A stretch of 64,000 bases of DNA from NCBI RefSeq assembly GCF_004115925.1, contig NZ_SDDX01000008.1, forward strand, positions 248,001 to 312,000. The letters are read 5' to 3'. This DNA comes from Lelliottia nimipressuralis. Its GTDB lineage: Bacteria; Pseudomonadota; Gammaproteobacteria; Enterobacterales; Enterobacteriaceae. How positions within the stretch are numbered: the first letter of the stretch is position 1; the number at the start of each line of letters is the position of its first letter. This document shows, in pieces, positions 34,676 through 44,634 of the stretch. A program made the translations under genes and the position numbers. Below the pieces are notes generated by a model. That model worked only from the letters and a program-made list of their open reading frames with translations, made no database searches and was not told the DNA's origin.

Positions 34676-34906
34676 TTATTTCTGGCGGTACTTCAGGGCA
34701 CCGCTCGGGCAGGTATCAATCACTCTCTTGACCGTCTCGACATCCACTTCATCGGGGATGATCCACGGCTTACGCTTCAGATTAAACAGCTTGCTGCTGC
34801 CGCGCACGCAGTTTCCTGAGTGCTGGCATATCCCCGTATTGAAGTAGACATCGATCTTTTCCCCGGTATACGCCCGGTACCCCGCGTCCAGTAAATCCTT
34901 ATCCAT
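34676..34906 (-). CDS. yjdI: YjdI, (4Fe-4S) mono-cluster domain protein
   Basis: 76 residues, as in E. coli YjdI. Cysteines in [14 protein letters not shown] and in DTCPSGAL form the Fer4_19-type cluster motif. Role unknown. The start [11 protein letters not shown] matches E. coli, with AGAGG upstream. It is followed by yjdJ in one operon. Confidence 0.92.
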   Translation of the reverse strand: MDKDLLDAGYRAYTGEKIDVYFNTGICQHSGNCVRGSSKLFNLKRKPWIIPDEVDVETVKRVIDTCPSGALKYRQK

Positions 34907-34974
34907 GACATTGCCTCTGTTATTGTTATGCGTTCGGGATAAGCATAGCGCTGATATCACGAGGTGACTATGGC

Positions 34975-35871
34975 TCAGCCGAGCTGTGTCATCAGCATCT
35001 GACGCAGCCAGACGTGGCCCGCATCGCGATGCAACCGTTCATGCCAAAGCATCAGCATATCAAAGCCTTCCACGTCGACAGGCGGCGCTGAGACAGTTAA
35101 TCCCGCTACATTACGCGTGAGCCTTTCCGGCACCACCGCCACCAGATCAGTTTTCAACAGCGCTTCGACCAGGAACAGGAAATGCGGCACCGACAGCACG
35201 ACTTTTCGCGCCAGCCCGCTGCGGGCCAGCGCCACGTCAGTCGCAGCCCAGAAGCCGCCGCCATCCGGGGAGACTATCGCGTGTTCGAGCTGTGAGAACT
35301 GCTTTGCCGTGACGCCCGTTCGGAGCGCCGGATGGTCGCGACGCCCTGCCAGAACATAGCGCTCGCTGAAGATCACCCGCTGATGCAGTGACGCGGGCGC
35401 CCCCTCCCGGGTATGAAAAATCAGATCGATATCGCCCTGCTCAGCCTGCCGCAAAATCCGCTGAGGATTAAGCTCATAAACCGCGAGGCGCGAGAGCGGC
35501 GCTGCCTGGCGGAGCGCTTCCAGCGCGGGCAGCAGGATTGCCGTCGCCATGTAGTCCGTTGCCGCCACGCGCCAGGTATTCTCCGTTTTCTCTGGTTCGA
35601 ACGATGCCGCCGGGGCGACCACCGACTCCAGAGCCGCCAGCGCCTGACGCAGCGGTTCCCGCAGGGCGTCGGCTCGGGCCGTTGGCCTCATCCCGCGCGG
35701 CCCCGGCAGAAGCAGCGGATCGTTAAAAACTTCCCGTAACCGAGCCAACTGGACGCTGACGGAGGGCTGGGAGAGATTCAAGCGCCTCGCTGCCCGGGTC
35801 ACATTCAGCTCGTCGAGGAGCACCTGCAGCGTGAGGAGGAGATTGAGATCCAGTTGCGAGAAATTAATCAT
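34975..35871 (-). CDS. LysR-family regulator (NodD-like domain)
   Basis: LysR-type regulator of 298 residues. It starts MINFSQLDLNLLLTLQVLLDE, with the helix-turn-helix NVTRAARRLNLSQPSVSVQLARLR, and the ligand domain resembles the NodD/LeuO group. An upstream in-frame ATG is possible but AGGT is better placed for this one. It is divergent from a quinone oxidoreductase gene, its likely target (inference). Confidence 0.88.
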   Translation of the reverse strand: MINFSQLDLNLLLTLQVLLDELNVTRAARRLNLSQPSVSVQLARLREVFNDPLLLPGPRGMRPTARADALREPLRQALAALESVVAPAASFEPEKTENTWRVAATDYMATAILLPALEALRQAAPLSRLAVYELNPQRILRQAEQGDIDLIFHTREGAPASLHQRVIFSERYVLAGRRDHPALRTGVTAKQFSQLEHAIVSPDGGGFWAATDVALARSGLARKVVLSVPHFLFLVEALLKTDLVAVVPERLTRNVAGLTVSAPPVDVEGFDMLMLWHERLHRDAGHVWLRQMLMTQLG

Positions 35872-35957
35872 GGCAATACCTGTCATTGCGGTAATCAATT
35901 TTTACTATAACGGAGATTTCCCTATTCTGACGGGACTTTCTCTATCAGGAATCGCTC

Positions 35958-36743
35958 ATGAATGTATTAATTGTCTTTGCCCATCCCGAACCCCGCTCGC
36001 TTAACGGACAGCTGAAAGATGAGGCTGTCAGACATCTGCAGCAGACCGGTCATCAGGTGCACGTTTCTGATCTCTATGGCATGAAGTGGAAGACCGTCCT
36101 GGATACCGATGATTCACTCGCCCCGTTGCGCGGTGAACGTTTTGACCCTTCCGTAGATTCCCGCTTTGCCTACGACAACGCCCTACAAGCAGCGGATATC
36201 GCCGCTGAGCAGGAAAAATTACGCTGGGCCGATGCCGTGATTTTCCAGTTTCCGCTGTGGTGGTTCTCAATGCCTGCCATCATGAAAGGCTGGTTTGACC
36301 GGGTGTACGCCAACGGATTTGCCTACGGCGTGGGCGAGCACAGCGACCACCACTGGGGCGATCGGTACGGCGAGGGGAATCTGTCCGGTAAACGCGCGAT
36401 GCTGCTGGTCACCACCGGCGGCTGGGAATCGCACTATGCTCCGCGCGGCATAAACGGTGCTATCGACGACATTCTGTTTCCAATCCAGCACGGGATGCTT
36501 TTCTACCCAGGCTTTACGGTGCTGCCGCCAATGCTGATTTACCGCACCGGGAAAACCGACGACGCGAAGTATGCCTATTACCGCCAGCAGCTGACTGACA
36601 GGCTGGACAGTTTGTGGCACACAGAGCCGCTGAATTATCGTCGTCAGAACGCCGGAGATTATGAGATTCCTGCGTTAACCCTACGTCCGGACCTTGCGAA
36701 AGGAAAAACGGGACTGGGAATACATTTGCAAGACAGTGATTGA
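35958..36743 (+). CDS. NAD(P)H:quinone oxidoreductase-type flavoprotein (flavodoxin_2)
   Basis: Cytoplasmic FMN/FAD enzyme of 261 residues of the NQO1/MdaB group. Seen motifs: VFAHPEPRSLNG at the N-terminus, FQFPLWWFSMPAIMKGWFDRV around residues 95-115, and LLVTTGG. It would reduce quinones or electrophilic aromatics by two electrons. Divergent from the LysR gene, a common arrangement for stress-inducible reductases. A tRNA gene lies 37 bases beyond its end. Confidence 0.9.
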   Translation: MNVLIVFAHPEPRSLNGQLKDEAVRHLQQTGHQVHVSDLYGMKWKTVLDTDDSLAPLRGERFDPSVDSRFAYDNALQAADIAAEQEKLRWADAVIFQFPLWWFSMPAIMKGWFDRVYANGFAYGVGEHSDHHWGDRYGEGNLSGKRAMLLVTTGGWESHYAPRGINGAIDDILFPIQHGMLFYPGFTVLPPMLIYRTGKTDDAKYAYYRQQLTDRLDSLWHTEPLNYRRQNAGDYEIPALTLRPDLAKGKTGLGIHLQDSD

Positions 36744-36780
36744 TGCTGGTGTGAGTGTTTTGAACTGGGTGGGGTAGAGC

Positions 36781-36854
36781 TGGAGCGGGCGAAGGGAATC
36801 GAACCCTCGTATAGAGCTTGGGAAGCTCTCGTTCTACCATTGAACTACGCCCGC
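36781..36854 (-). tRNA. glyU: tRNA-Gly(CCC)
   Basis: 74 bases on the minus strand, GCGGGCGTAGTTCAATGG to GCCCGCTCCA with CCA encoded. The anticodon loop is TTCCCAA, so the anticodon is CCC, reading GGG. It equals E. coli glyU as I recall it and lies in the same place, beside ygeR. Confidence 0.97.
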
Positions 36855-36934
36855 TTTGAGGTGCGTAAGGCATTATAGACCTTACGTATGTTCACACAAG
36901 CCTCCCGACTGCTAACCGGTGAATAATTAACCGC

Positions 36935-37681
36935 TTAGCATTTCGGTTTGCTGCCCTGCGCCGGAAGGTAGCGCTGGGGATCAATCGCCGTTGCGCGATA
37001 GCGAATCTGGAAATGCAGCGCAACGGAACTGGCTCCCGTGCTGCCCATGGTCGCGATTTTCTGTCCGGCTTTTACGTTTTGTCCGTTATTCACCAGCAGC
37101 GTATCGTTGTGCGCGTAAGCGGTAATGTAGTCCTCACCGTGCTTAATCATGATCAGGTTGCCGTAACCACGCAGCTGGTCGCCCACGTAAACCACCTTCC
37201 CTGCACCCGACGCATAGACCGGCGTTCCGCGCGCATTCGCAATATCAATGCCTTTGTTGCCACCTTCTGCGGTGGAGTACGGCATAATCACTTTCCCACT
37301 GGCAGGCCACACCCAGCAGCGTTGCCCGACCGGCGGCCAGGACGATTGCGGCACCGCGTAAGACGGCGTCACTTTGGCGGTTTTACCTTTCGAGGAAGAG
37401 GATTTTTTCGCCGTCGAGCTACCGCTATTGAGCCTGAGCTTTTGCCCTATCTCGATGGTATAAGGTGCAGAAATATTGTTCAGGCGAGCCAGGTCTTTCA
37501 CGCTCGTTCCGGTTGAGCGCGAGATTTTATAGAGTGTGTCGCCGCGCTTAACGGTGTAGACCGCGCCGGAGTAGCTTCCCGAATCCGCTGATTTACTGCC
37601 CGAACAGCCTGCCAGCATGAGCGTCAGCATCAGGCAAAAAAGGGCAATCAGGGGATTTCTTGTCAGGCTTCCTGCAAACAA
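36935..37681 (-). CDS. ygeR: YgeR/ActS, LysM and degenerate M23 lipoprotein
   Basis: Outer-membrane lipoprotein of 248 residues (E. coli 251). The lipobox LAGC has Cys26; a LysM domain (YTVKRGDTLYKISRSTG) follows near 42-85 and an M23 peptidase-like domain fills the C-terminal half. The first zinc ligand of active M23 enzymes is replaced (NKGIDIA) and only one His remains of the HxH motif (LHFQIR). It therefore cannot be an active peptidase; E. coli ActS activates amidases instead. Confidence 0.94.
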   Translation of the reverse strand: MFAGSLTRNPLIALFCLMLTLMLAGCSGSKSADSGSYSGAVYTVKRGDTLYKISRSTGTSVKDLARLNNISAPYTIEIGQKLRLNSGSSTAKKSSSSKGKTAKVTPSYAVPQSSWPPVGQRCWVWPASGKVIMPYSTAEGGNKGIDIANARGTPVYASGAGKVVYVGDQLRGYGNLIMIKHGEDYITAYAHNDTLLVNNGQNVKAGQKIATMGSTGASSVALHFQIRYRATAIDPQRYLPAQGSKPKC

Positions 37682-37840
37682 AGCGGCTCCTCGGTCAGCG
37701 TAAATGGCGTCCTATGATAGCAGCCTGAATTCTGTTGCCAATCTTTGCTGCAAAGACTCTTTCCGCATTCAGCATTCAAGCCGCCAGCCAAAGAGTGAGA
37801 TATAATGGTGCCATCCCGTCGTTCGGGTACTGGAGTCGGA

Positions 37841-38392
37841 ATGAGCACACAAGAACACGTCATTTTGGTTAACGCCCAGGGAGAGGTCATCGGCACTCAG
37901 GAAAAGTATGCCGCCCATACATCGCATACCCCTCTGCATCTGGCTTTCTCTTCGTGGTTGTTTAACTCCCAGGGGGAGTGCCTTGTCACACGTCGCGCCC
38001 TGAGCAAAAAAGCCTGGCCCGGCGTCTGGACCAACTCCGTCTGCGGCCACCCGCAAACCGGCGAACGTACCGAACACGCGCTTATTCGCCGCTGTCGGTA
38101 TGAAATTGGCGTCGAAATCACAGATCTGACGCCCATCGCGCTGGATTTTCGTTACTGCGAAACAGACCCCTCAGGGATCGTCGAAAACGAAATTTGCCCG
38201 GTGTATGCTGCAAAGCTGGTCAGCCCGCTGAATCTCAATCCCGATGAAGTGATGGCGGTTGAGTGGGTTGCTCTGGAGTCGCTGTTCCACGCTGTCGGCG
38301 CGACGCCGTGGGCCTTTAGCCCATGGATGGTGTCGCAGGTCGCCATCGCCCATAAAGCACTCAGGCAGTTCGCCGCCGAGCAAACGTCATAA
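37841..38392 (+). CDS. idi: isopentenyl-diphosphate delta-isomerase Idi
   Basis: Type 1 isomerase of 183 residues (E. coli 182) that interconverts isopentenyl and dimethylallyl diphosphate. Nudix fold; catalytic Cys68 in NSVCGHP and Glu117 in IVENEICP are present. The start [11 protein letters not shown] has GGAG upstream and matches E. coli; the frame extends 12 codons further. Convergent with lysS, a terminator between. Confidence 0.96.
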   Translation: MSTQEHVILVNAQGEVIGTQEKYAAHTSHTPLHLAFSSWLFNSQGECLVTRRALSKKAWPGVWTNSVCGHPQTGERTEHALIRRCRYEIGVEITDLTPIALDFRYCETDPSGIVENEICPVYAAKLVSPLNLNPDEVMAVEWVALESLFHAVGATPWAFSPWMVSQVAIAHKALRQFAAEQTS

Positions 38393-38427
38393 AAAAAGCC
38401 CCGACGCGATGAACGCCGGGGCTTTTT
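38391..38427. terminator. bidirectional terminator between idi and lysS
   Basis: AGCCCCG and CGGGGCT arms with an A run on the left and a T run on the right, between convergent genes. Confidence 0.85.
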
Positions 38428-38440
38428 GCATCTCAGTGAC

Positions 38441-39958
38441 TTATTTTACCGGGCGCATTGCCGGGAACAGAATCACGTCGCGGATGGTGTGGCTGTTGGT
38501 GAACAGCATGACCATACGGTCGATACCGATACCCAGACCTGCCGTTGGCGGCAAGCCGTGCTCCAGCGCGGTTACGTAGTCTTCGTCGAAGAACATTGCT
38601 TCGTCGTCGCCTGCGGCTTTCGCATCAACCTGATCCTGGAAGCGCTGCGCCTGGTCCTGCGCATCGTTCAGCTCGCTAAAGCCGTTACCGATTTCGCGGC
38701 CACCGATGAAGAACTCAAAGCGATCGGTGATTTCCGGGTTTTCGTCGTTACGACGCGCCAGCGGAGAAACTTCAGCCGGATACTCAGTGATGAAGGTTGG
38801 CTGAATCAGGTGCGCTTCGGCCACTTCTTCGAAGATCTCGGTCACGATACGGCCCAGACCCCAGCTCTTCTCAACCTTAATACCGATGCTGTCAGCGATA
38901 GCTTTAGCGGAATCGAAGTTATCCAGATCGGCCATGTTGGTCTCTGGACGGTACTTCTTGATGGCTTCGCGCATGGTCAGTTTGACGAACGGCTTACCAA
39001 AGTCGAACACTTCGTCGCCGTAAGGCACTTCAGTGGTGCCGAGAATATCCTGCGCCAGGGTACGGAACAGTGACTCGGTCAGTTCGATCAGATCTTTGTA
39101 ATCTGCGTAAGCCATGTAGAGTTCCATCATGGTGAACTCTGGGTTATGGCGAACGGAGATGCCTTCGTTACGGAAGTTACGGTTGATTTCGAACACGCGT
39201 TCGAAGCCGCCAACCACCAGACGCTTCAGGTACAGTTCCGGCGCGATACGCAGGTACATGTCCAGATCCAGCGCGTTGTGATGGGTGATGAACGGACGCG
39301 CAGACGCGCCGCCTGGGATCACCTGCATCATTGGCGTTTCAACTTCCATAAAATCACGGCCAACCATGAACTGACGGATACCCGCCATAATCTGGGAACG
39401 GATTTTGAAGGTTTTACGAGATTCATCATTAGAGATGAGATCCAGATAACGCTGACGGTAACGCGCTTCCTGATCCTGCAGACCGTGGAATTTATCCGGC
39501 AGCGGACGCAATGCTTTGGTCAGCAAACGCAGTTCGGTACAGTGGATAGACAGCTCGCCCGTCTTGGTCTTGAACAACTTGCCTTTCGCGCCCAGGATAT
39601 CGCCCAGGTCCCACTTCTTGAACTGCTCGTTGTAGATGCCTTCTGGCAGATCGTCACGGGAAACGTACAGCTGAATACGGCCGCCGACGTCCTGTAAAGT
39701 CACGAAAGACGCCTTACCCATCACACGACGAGTCATCATGCGGCCTGCAACGGACACTTCTACGTTCAGCGCTTCCAGCTCTTCGTTTTCTTTCGCGTCG
39801 AAGTCAGCGTGCAGCTGGTCTGAGGTATGATCGCGACGAAAATCGTTCGGGAATGGGATACCCTGCTCACGCAGTGCAGCCAGCTTCTCGCGACGGGTTT
39901 TCAGTTCGTTATTAAGATCGACTACCGCGTCAGTGCCCTGTGCTTGTTGTTCAGACAT
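38441..39958 (-). CDS. lysS: lysyl-tRNA synthetase LysS
   Basis: Class II aminoacyl-tRNA synthetase of 505 residues, the E. coli length. An N-terminal OB-fold anticodon-binding domain (from about residue 65) is followed by the catalytic domain; motif 2 is [26 protein letters not shown] and motif 3 [11 protein letters not shown] near the end. It starts 9 bases after the prfB stop and is the last gene of xerD-dsbC-recJ-prfB-lysS. Confidence 0.97.
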   Translation of the reverse strand: MSEQQAQGTDAVVDLNNELKTRREKLAALREQGIPFPNDFRRDHTSDQLHADFDAKENEELEALNVEVSVAGRMMTRRVMGKASFVTLQDVGGRIQLYVSRDDLPEGIYNEQFKKWDLGDILGAKGKLFKTKTGELSIHCTELRLLTKALRPLPDKFHGLQDQEARYRQRYLDLISNDESRKTFKIRSQIMAGIRQFMVGRDFMEVETPMMQVIPGGASARPFITHHNALDLDMYLRIAPELYLKRLVVGGFERVFEINRNFRNEGISVRHNPEFTMMELYMAYADYKDLIELTESLFRTLAQDILGTTEVPYGDEVFDFGKPFVKLTMREAIKKYRPETNMADLDNFDSAKAIADSIGIKVEKSWGLGRIVTEIFEEVAEAHLIQPTFITEYPAEVSPLARRNDENPEITDRFEFFIGGREIGNGFSELNDAQDQAQRFQDQVDAKAAGDDEAMFFDEDYVTALEHGLPPTAGLGIGIDRMVMLFTNSHTIRDVILFPAMRPVK

Positions 39959-39967
39959 GTTGGTTCC

Positions 39968-41066
39968 TCATAACCCTGCTTTCAAACTTGCTTCGATAAA
40001 TTGGTCCAGGCTGCCGTCCAGCACCGCCTGCGTGTTGCGGGTTTCAACCCCGGTACGCAGATCTTTGATACGGGAGTCATCGAGGACGTAAGAACGAATC
40101 TGGCTGCCCCAGCCGATGTCAGATTTGTTATCTTCCATCACCTGTTTCTCAGCATTCTTCTTCTGCATTTCCAGCTCATAAAGCTTCGCTTTCATCTGCT
40201 TCATGGCCTGGTCTTTGTTCTTATGCTGCGAACGGTCGTTCTGGCACTGTGTCACCAGCCCGGTTGGAATGTGGGTGATACGCACCGCAGATTCCGTACG
40301 GTTAACGTGCTGACCACCCGCACCGGATGCGCGGTAAACGTCGATACGCAGATCGGCCGGATTGATTTCGATGTCGATATCATCTTCCACTTCCGGATAG
40401 ACAAACGCGGAGCTGAAAGAGGTATGACGACGGCCGCCGGAATCGAACGGGCTTTTACGCACCAGGCGGTGAACGCCCGTTTCGGTACGCAGCCAGCCGT
40501 AAGCGTAATCACCGATGATTTTGATGGTCACAGATTTAATGCCCGCGACTTCACCTTCAGACTCTTCAATGATTTCGGTTTTGAAGCCGCGCGCTTCTGC
40601 CCAACGCAGATACATACGCATCAGCATGCTCGCCCAGTCCTGGGCTTCTGTCCCGCCAGAACCGGCCTGGATATCGAGATAGCAGTCGGCGTTGTCGTAC
40701 TCGCCAGAGAACATGCGGCGGAATTCGAGCTGCGCCAGTTTATCTTCCAGCACGTCGAGTTCGGCGATGGTTTCGTTAAAGGTCTCTTCGTCGTCGGCTT
40801 CGACGGCTAATTCCAGCAGGCCGGACACATCTTCCAGCCCCTGAGACATTTGATCCAGGGTTTCAACGATGGCTTCGAGGGAGGAACGCTCTTTACCCAG
40901 CGCCTGTGCGCGTTCAGGTTCGTTCCAGACGTCGGGCTGTTCCAGCTCGGCGTTTACTTCTTCAAGACGCTCTTTCTTGGCATCGTAGTCAAAGATACCC
41001 CCGAAGAACGCTGGAGCGCTCCGTGAGGTCTTGAATGCGGTTTTTTACCGGATTAATTTCAAACAT
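39968..41066 (-). CDS. prfB: peptide chain release factor 2, with programmed +1 frameshift
   Basis: Release factor for UGA and UAA, 365 residues after frameshifting. The frame from ATG at 41066 ([19 protein letters not shown]...) meets TGA at 40989-40991 after codon 25, in the slippery context GGGGGTATCTTTGAC. The ribosome slips +1 at CTT (40992-40994) to continue as [12 protein letters not shown]. The long second frame carries the SPF codon-reading motif (KSPFDSGG) and GGQ (GAGGQHVN). The internal Shine-Dalgarno is CGGGGG rather than AGGGGG of E. coli. A single open frame from 40849 is only the C-terminal part. Confidence 0.97.
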
Positions 41067-41156
41067 GGTCTTTTTTCTTTATTGGACTAGTCAAAATGCG
41101 GTGATAAGAGCGGGATTGTACCGAATCCACGCCCTTTTTTATAGAGAATAGTGACG

Positions 41157-42890
41157 CTAAATTGGCCAGATATGATCGATGATAATCTGCAAACTGCGAT
41201 TGCCGCGAAACTCGTTAATATCCAGTTTGTAGGCCAGTTCGACCTCGCGCACGCCGCTGTCGGGCCAGACGGTGGTATCGACGTTAAAGGCGATGCCATC
41301 CAGCAGCGGACCGCCGTTCACCGGCTCGACCATCACTTTCAGATGACGCTCACCCACCAGACGCTGTTGCAGCAGGCGAAAACGCCCGTCGAAGAGCGGC
41401 TCCGGGAACATCTGCCCCCACGGCCCGGCGTCGCGCAGCATCTGCGCCACGTCCATGGTCATCTCCGCCGCAGACAGTGCGCCATCAGAGACCACTTCAC
41501 CTTGCAGCAGTGACGGATCCAGCCAGTCGGTCACCAGCGCGCTGAACAGACGCTGAAATTCATCGAATTTCGCCTCTTCCAGTGATAAACCGGCCGCCAT
41601 CGCGTGGCCGCCAAACTTGATCATCAAATTGGGATGGAGCGTGTCGAGGCGCTCCAGCGCATCGCGCATGTGCAGCCCCTGGATGGAACGCCCAGAGCCT
41701 TTCAGCGTGCCGTCTCCCGCTGGTGCAAACGCGATCACCGGACGGTGAAAACGCTCTTTAATGCGCGAGGCCAAAATCCCGACCACGCCCTGATGCCACT
41801 CCGGGTGATACATCGCCAGGCCGCCGGGTAGCGTCTCGGTGCTGCGCTCAAGTTTTTCGCACAGGGTCAGGGCTTCGGCCTGCATCCCCTGTTCGATCTC
41901 TTTGCGCGTCTGGTTCAGCGCATCAAGCTCATTGGCCAGCACGCGTGCCTCGCCGATGTTGTCACAGAGCAGAAGCGCCACGCCAACGGACATATCATCG
42001 AGCCGCCCTGCCGCATTAAGACGCGGGCCGAGCGCAAAACCGAGATCGCTTGCCGCCAGCTTGAGGGGATCGCGATTGGAAATTTCGAGCAGCGCTTTAA
42101 TCCCCGGACGGCATTTCCCCGCCCGGATACGCCCCAGCCCTTGCCAGGTCAAAATACGGTTATTGGTATCCAGCGGCACCACGTCCGCCACCGTGCCGAG
42201 CGCCACCAAATCGAGGTATTCGGCCAGATTTGGGATCGCAATTCCGCGCGCCTCAAACCAGCCCTTATCACGCAGCAGCGCGCGCAGGGCCAGCATCAGG
42301 TAAAAAGCCACACCTACGCCTGCCAGCGATTTCGATGGGAAATCACAGTCGCGCAGATTGGGGTTAATGATGGCTTCAGCTGCCGGCAGCGTTTCACCCG
42401 GCAGGTGGTGATCGGTAACAATAACCGGGATCCCGAGATCGTGTGCCCTATCGACGCCGGCATGGGATGAGATCCCGTTATCAACGGTCAGGATCATCTG
42501 CGCGCCGCGCGCGTGCGCCTGATCGACCACTTCCGGGCTGAGACCATAACCGTCTTCAAAACGGTTTGGCACCAGATAGGTGACGTTATCGCAGCCCAGC
42601 GCGCGCAGGCTGAGGACGCTCAGGGCGGTACTGGTCGCGCCATCGGCGTCAAAATCGCCGACCACGACAATACGGGTCCCTTCACGCAGTGCGTCATAGA
42701 GCAATTCTGTCGCTTTTTCGACGCCGCTGAGCTGCAGCCACGGCAGCATCCCTTTGACGCTGCGCTCCAGTTCACTGGCCGCGCGAACGCCGCGCCCCGC
42801 GTACAGACGGCGCAGAAGCGGCGACAGGTCGGCAGGTAAATCAACGCTTTCATCCACCTCGCGGCGGCGCAATTTTGTCTTAGTTTTCAC
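41157..42890 (-). CDS. recJ: single-stranded-DNA-specific exonuclease RecJ
   Basis: 5'-3' exonuclease of 577 residues (E. coli 577) acting in RecF-pathway recombination and mismatch repair. DHH-family motifs are GDFDADG (78-84), DNGISSHAG and DHH at 160-162; the DHHA1 domain carries GGHAMAAG. The start codon is GTG, as I recall for E. coli, 5 bases after the dsbC stop. Confidence 0.96.
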   Translation of the reverse strand: MKTKTKLRRREVDESVDLPADLSPLLRRLYAGRGVRAASELERSVKGMLPWLQLSGVEKATELLYDALREGTRIVVVGDFDADGATSTALSVLSLRALGCDNVTYLVPNRFEDGYGLSPEVVDQAHARGAQMILTVDNGISSHAGVDRAHDLGIPVIVTDHHLPGETLPAAEAIINPNLRDCDFPSKSLAGVGVAFYLMLALRALLRDKGWFEARGIAIPNLAEYLDLVALGTVADVVPLDTNNRILTWQGLGRIRAGKCRPGIKALLEISNRDPLKLAASDLGFALGPRLNAAGRLDDMSVGVALLLCDNIGEARVLANELDALNQTRKEIEQGMQAEALTLCEKLERSTETLPGGLAMYHPEWHQGVVGILASRIKERFHRPVIAFAPAGDGTLKGSGRSIQGLHMRDALERLDTLHPNLMIKFGGHAMAAGLSLEEAKFDEFQRLFSALVTDWLDPSLLQGEVVSDGALSAAEMTMDVAQMLRDAGPWGQMFPEPLFDGRFRLLQQRLVGERHLKVMVEPVNGGPLLDGIAFNVDTTVWPDSGVREVELAYKLDINEFRGNRSLQIIIDHIWPI

Positions 42891-42895
42891 GCGGA

Positions 42896-43609
42896 TTATT
42901 TACCGCCAAACTGTTTTTGGTGGGCGTCGAGGAACTCTTTCATCTCTTTTGGTCCCTGATAGCCCGGCACAACGTAACCGTTGCTCAGCACAATGGCTGG
43001 CGTGCCGGTGACGCCAAACTGCACGCCCAGCGCGTAATGGTTGGCGATATCGATATCGCAGGAGGCCGGTTTCACACCTTTGCCGTTCATGGCGTCATCA
43101 AAGGCTTTGTTACGATCTTTCGCACACCAGATGGCTTTCATATCCTGCTCTGGCTGGCTCTGCACGCCCGCGCGCGGGAACGCCAGATAACGCACGGTGA
43201 TCCCCAGCGCGTTGTAGTCTTTCATCTCTTCATGCAGCTTGTGGCAGTAGCCACAGGTGATATCAGTAAACACGGTGATCACGTGTTTTTCCTGCGCCGC
43301 TTTGTAGACGATCATCTCTTTTTCCAGCGCGTTCAGGTTTTTCATCAGCAGCTGGTTGGTCACGTTCACCGGCTGCGCGCCGCTCACGTCATACATTGGG
43401 CCTTGAATGAAGTGCTTGCCGTCTTCGGTCACATACAGCACACCGCTGTTGGTCAGCACGGTTTTCATTCCGGCAACGGGCGCAGGCTGGATATCACTGC
43501 TGGTCACGCCGAGTTTTGCCAGCGACTGTTTGATCGCTGCGTCATCAGCATGGGCAAAACCGGTAAAAGAGGCTGCCAGCAGGGAGAACAGCACTAAAGA
43601 TTTTTTCAT
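42896..43609 (-). CDS. dsbC: thiol:disulfide interchange protein DsbC
   Basis: Periplasmic disulfide isomerase of 237 residues. The signal peptide (MKKSLVLFSLLAASFTGFAHA) is cleaved after residue 21; the N-terminal dimerisation domain is followed by the thioredoxin fold with the CGYC active site at 119-122. The start MKKSLVLF matches the family; the longer frame adds five codons. Lies between xerD and recJ as in E. coli. Confidence 0.96.
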   Translation of the reverse strand: MKKSLVLFSLLAASFTGFAHADDAAIKQSLAKLGVTSSDIQPAPVAGMKTVLTNSGVLYVTEDGKHFIQGPMYDVSGAQPVNVTNQLLMKNLNALEKEMIVYKAAQEKHVITVFTDITCGYCHKLHEEMKDYNALGITVRYLAFPRAGVQSQPEQDMKAIWCAKDRNKAFDDAMNGKGVKPASCDIDIANHYALGVQFGVTGTPAIVLSNGYVVPGYQGPKEMKEFLDAHQKQFGGK

Positions 43610-43637
43610 TTTCAATCCTATCACTATGGTTCGGCAC

Positions 43638-44534
43638 TCACGCTCGTGGGTGGTGCTGTTGGTGTAGCTGCCGCAGGCGTTCTGTCGCTACATGGGTGTA
43701 GATTTGCGTCGTAGAAAGATCGCTGTGCCCCAGCAGCATCTGCACCACGCGCAAATCGGCGCCATGATTGAGCAAATGCGTCGCGAAAGCATGACGCAGA
43801 ACGTGCGGCGAAAGTTTTTCACTGTCGATGCCTGCCAGTGTGGCGTAATGTTTAATGCGATGCCAGAAGGTTTGTCGCGTCATCTGCTGCGCGCGCTGGC
43901 TGGGGAACAGAACATCAATCGACACACCGTTCAGAAGCCACGGGCGTCCGTGCTCCAGGTAGTTTTCCACCCAGTAGACCGCCTCTTCGCCGAGCGGCAC
44001 CAGCCGTTCTTTATTTCCCTTACCGATCACCCGCACCACGCCCTGACGCAAGCTGATGTCGCTCATGGTTAAACCGACAAGTTCCGAGACGCGCAGCCCG
44101 GTGGCATACAACACCTCAAGCATGGCTTTATCGCGTAACTCCAGCGGCAGGTCAACCGCCGGGGATTGTAAAAGCCGATCGACCTGGGCCTCGCTGAGAT
44201 CTTTCGGGAGACGCTGCGGAAGCTTGGGCGACGCCAGCAGCGCGCTGGGATCGTCGGCACGCAGCTTCTCGCGATACATATGCTGGAACAGGCGGCGCAT
44301 CGCACTCAGCAAGCGGGCAGAGCTGGTGGCTTTATAGCCGCCCTCCATGCGTTCGGCCAATAAGGCCTGGAGATCGTCGTGCTGCGCCTGTTCAAGAGAC
44401 AGGTCACGGTGCGCCAGCCACTCCACCAGCAGGGTTAAATCGCGGCGATAAGCGCTGAGCGTATTCTCCGCCAGATTTTTTTCCAGCCACAGCGCATCGA
44501 GAAATTGTTCGATGAGGGCGAGATCCTTTTCCAC
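43638..44534 (-). CDS. xerD: tyrosine recombinase XerD
   Basis: Site-specific recombinase that acts with XerC at dif to resolve chromosome dimers. With the GTG start at 44534 (GGAG 5 bases upstream) it is 298 residues, the E. coli length. Catalytic residues fall at the known positions: Arg148, Lys172, His244, Arg247, His270 and nucleophile Tyr279. The frame extends ten codons further without homology. First gene of the operon, divergent from fldB. Confidence 0.97.
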   Translation of the reverse strand: MEKDLALIEQFLDALWLEKNLAENTLSAYRRDLTLLVEWLAHRDLSLEQAQHDDLQALLAERMEGGYKATSSARLLSAMRRLFQHMYREKLRADDPSALLASPKLPQRLPKDLSEAQVDRLLQSPAVDLPLELRDKAMLEVLYATGLRVSELVGLTMSDISLRQGVVRVIGKGNKERLVPLGEEAVYWVENYLEHGRPWLLNGVSIDVLFPSQRAQQMTRQTFWHRIKHYATLAGIDSEKLSPHVLRHAFATHLLNHGADLRVVQMLLGHSDLSTTQIYTHVATERLRQLHQQHHPRA

Positions 44535-44634
44535 GTCTGCTCCTGTGATTCTGCTATCGGCCATTATGACGTAATGGTACAGGTTTCTGGTACACTACGC
44601 GCAAAGTCAAAGCAAGTATTGAGAAGTTTACGCG

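Noticed and set aside
36781..36854. tRNA-Gly as an active attachment site
   Set aside because: No integrase gene, no second copy of the tRNA end and no phage genes in the window.
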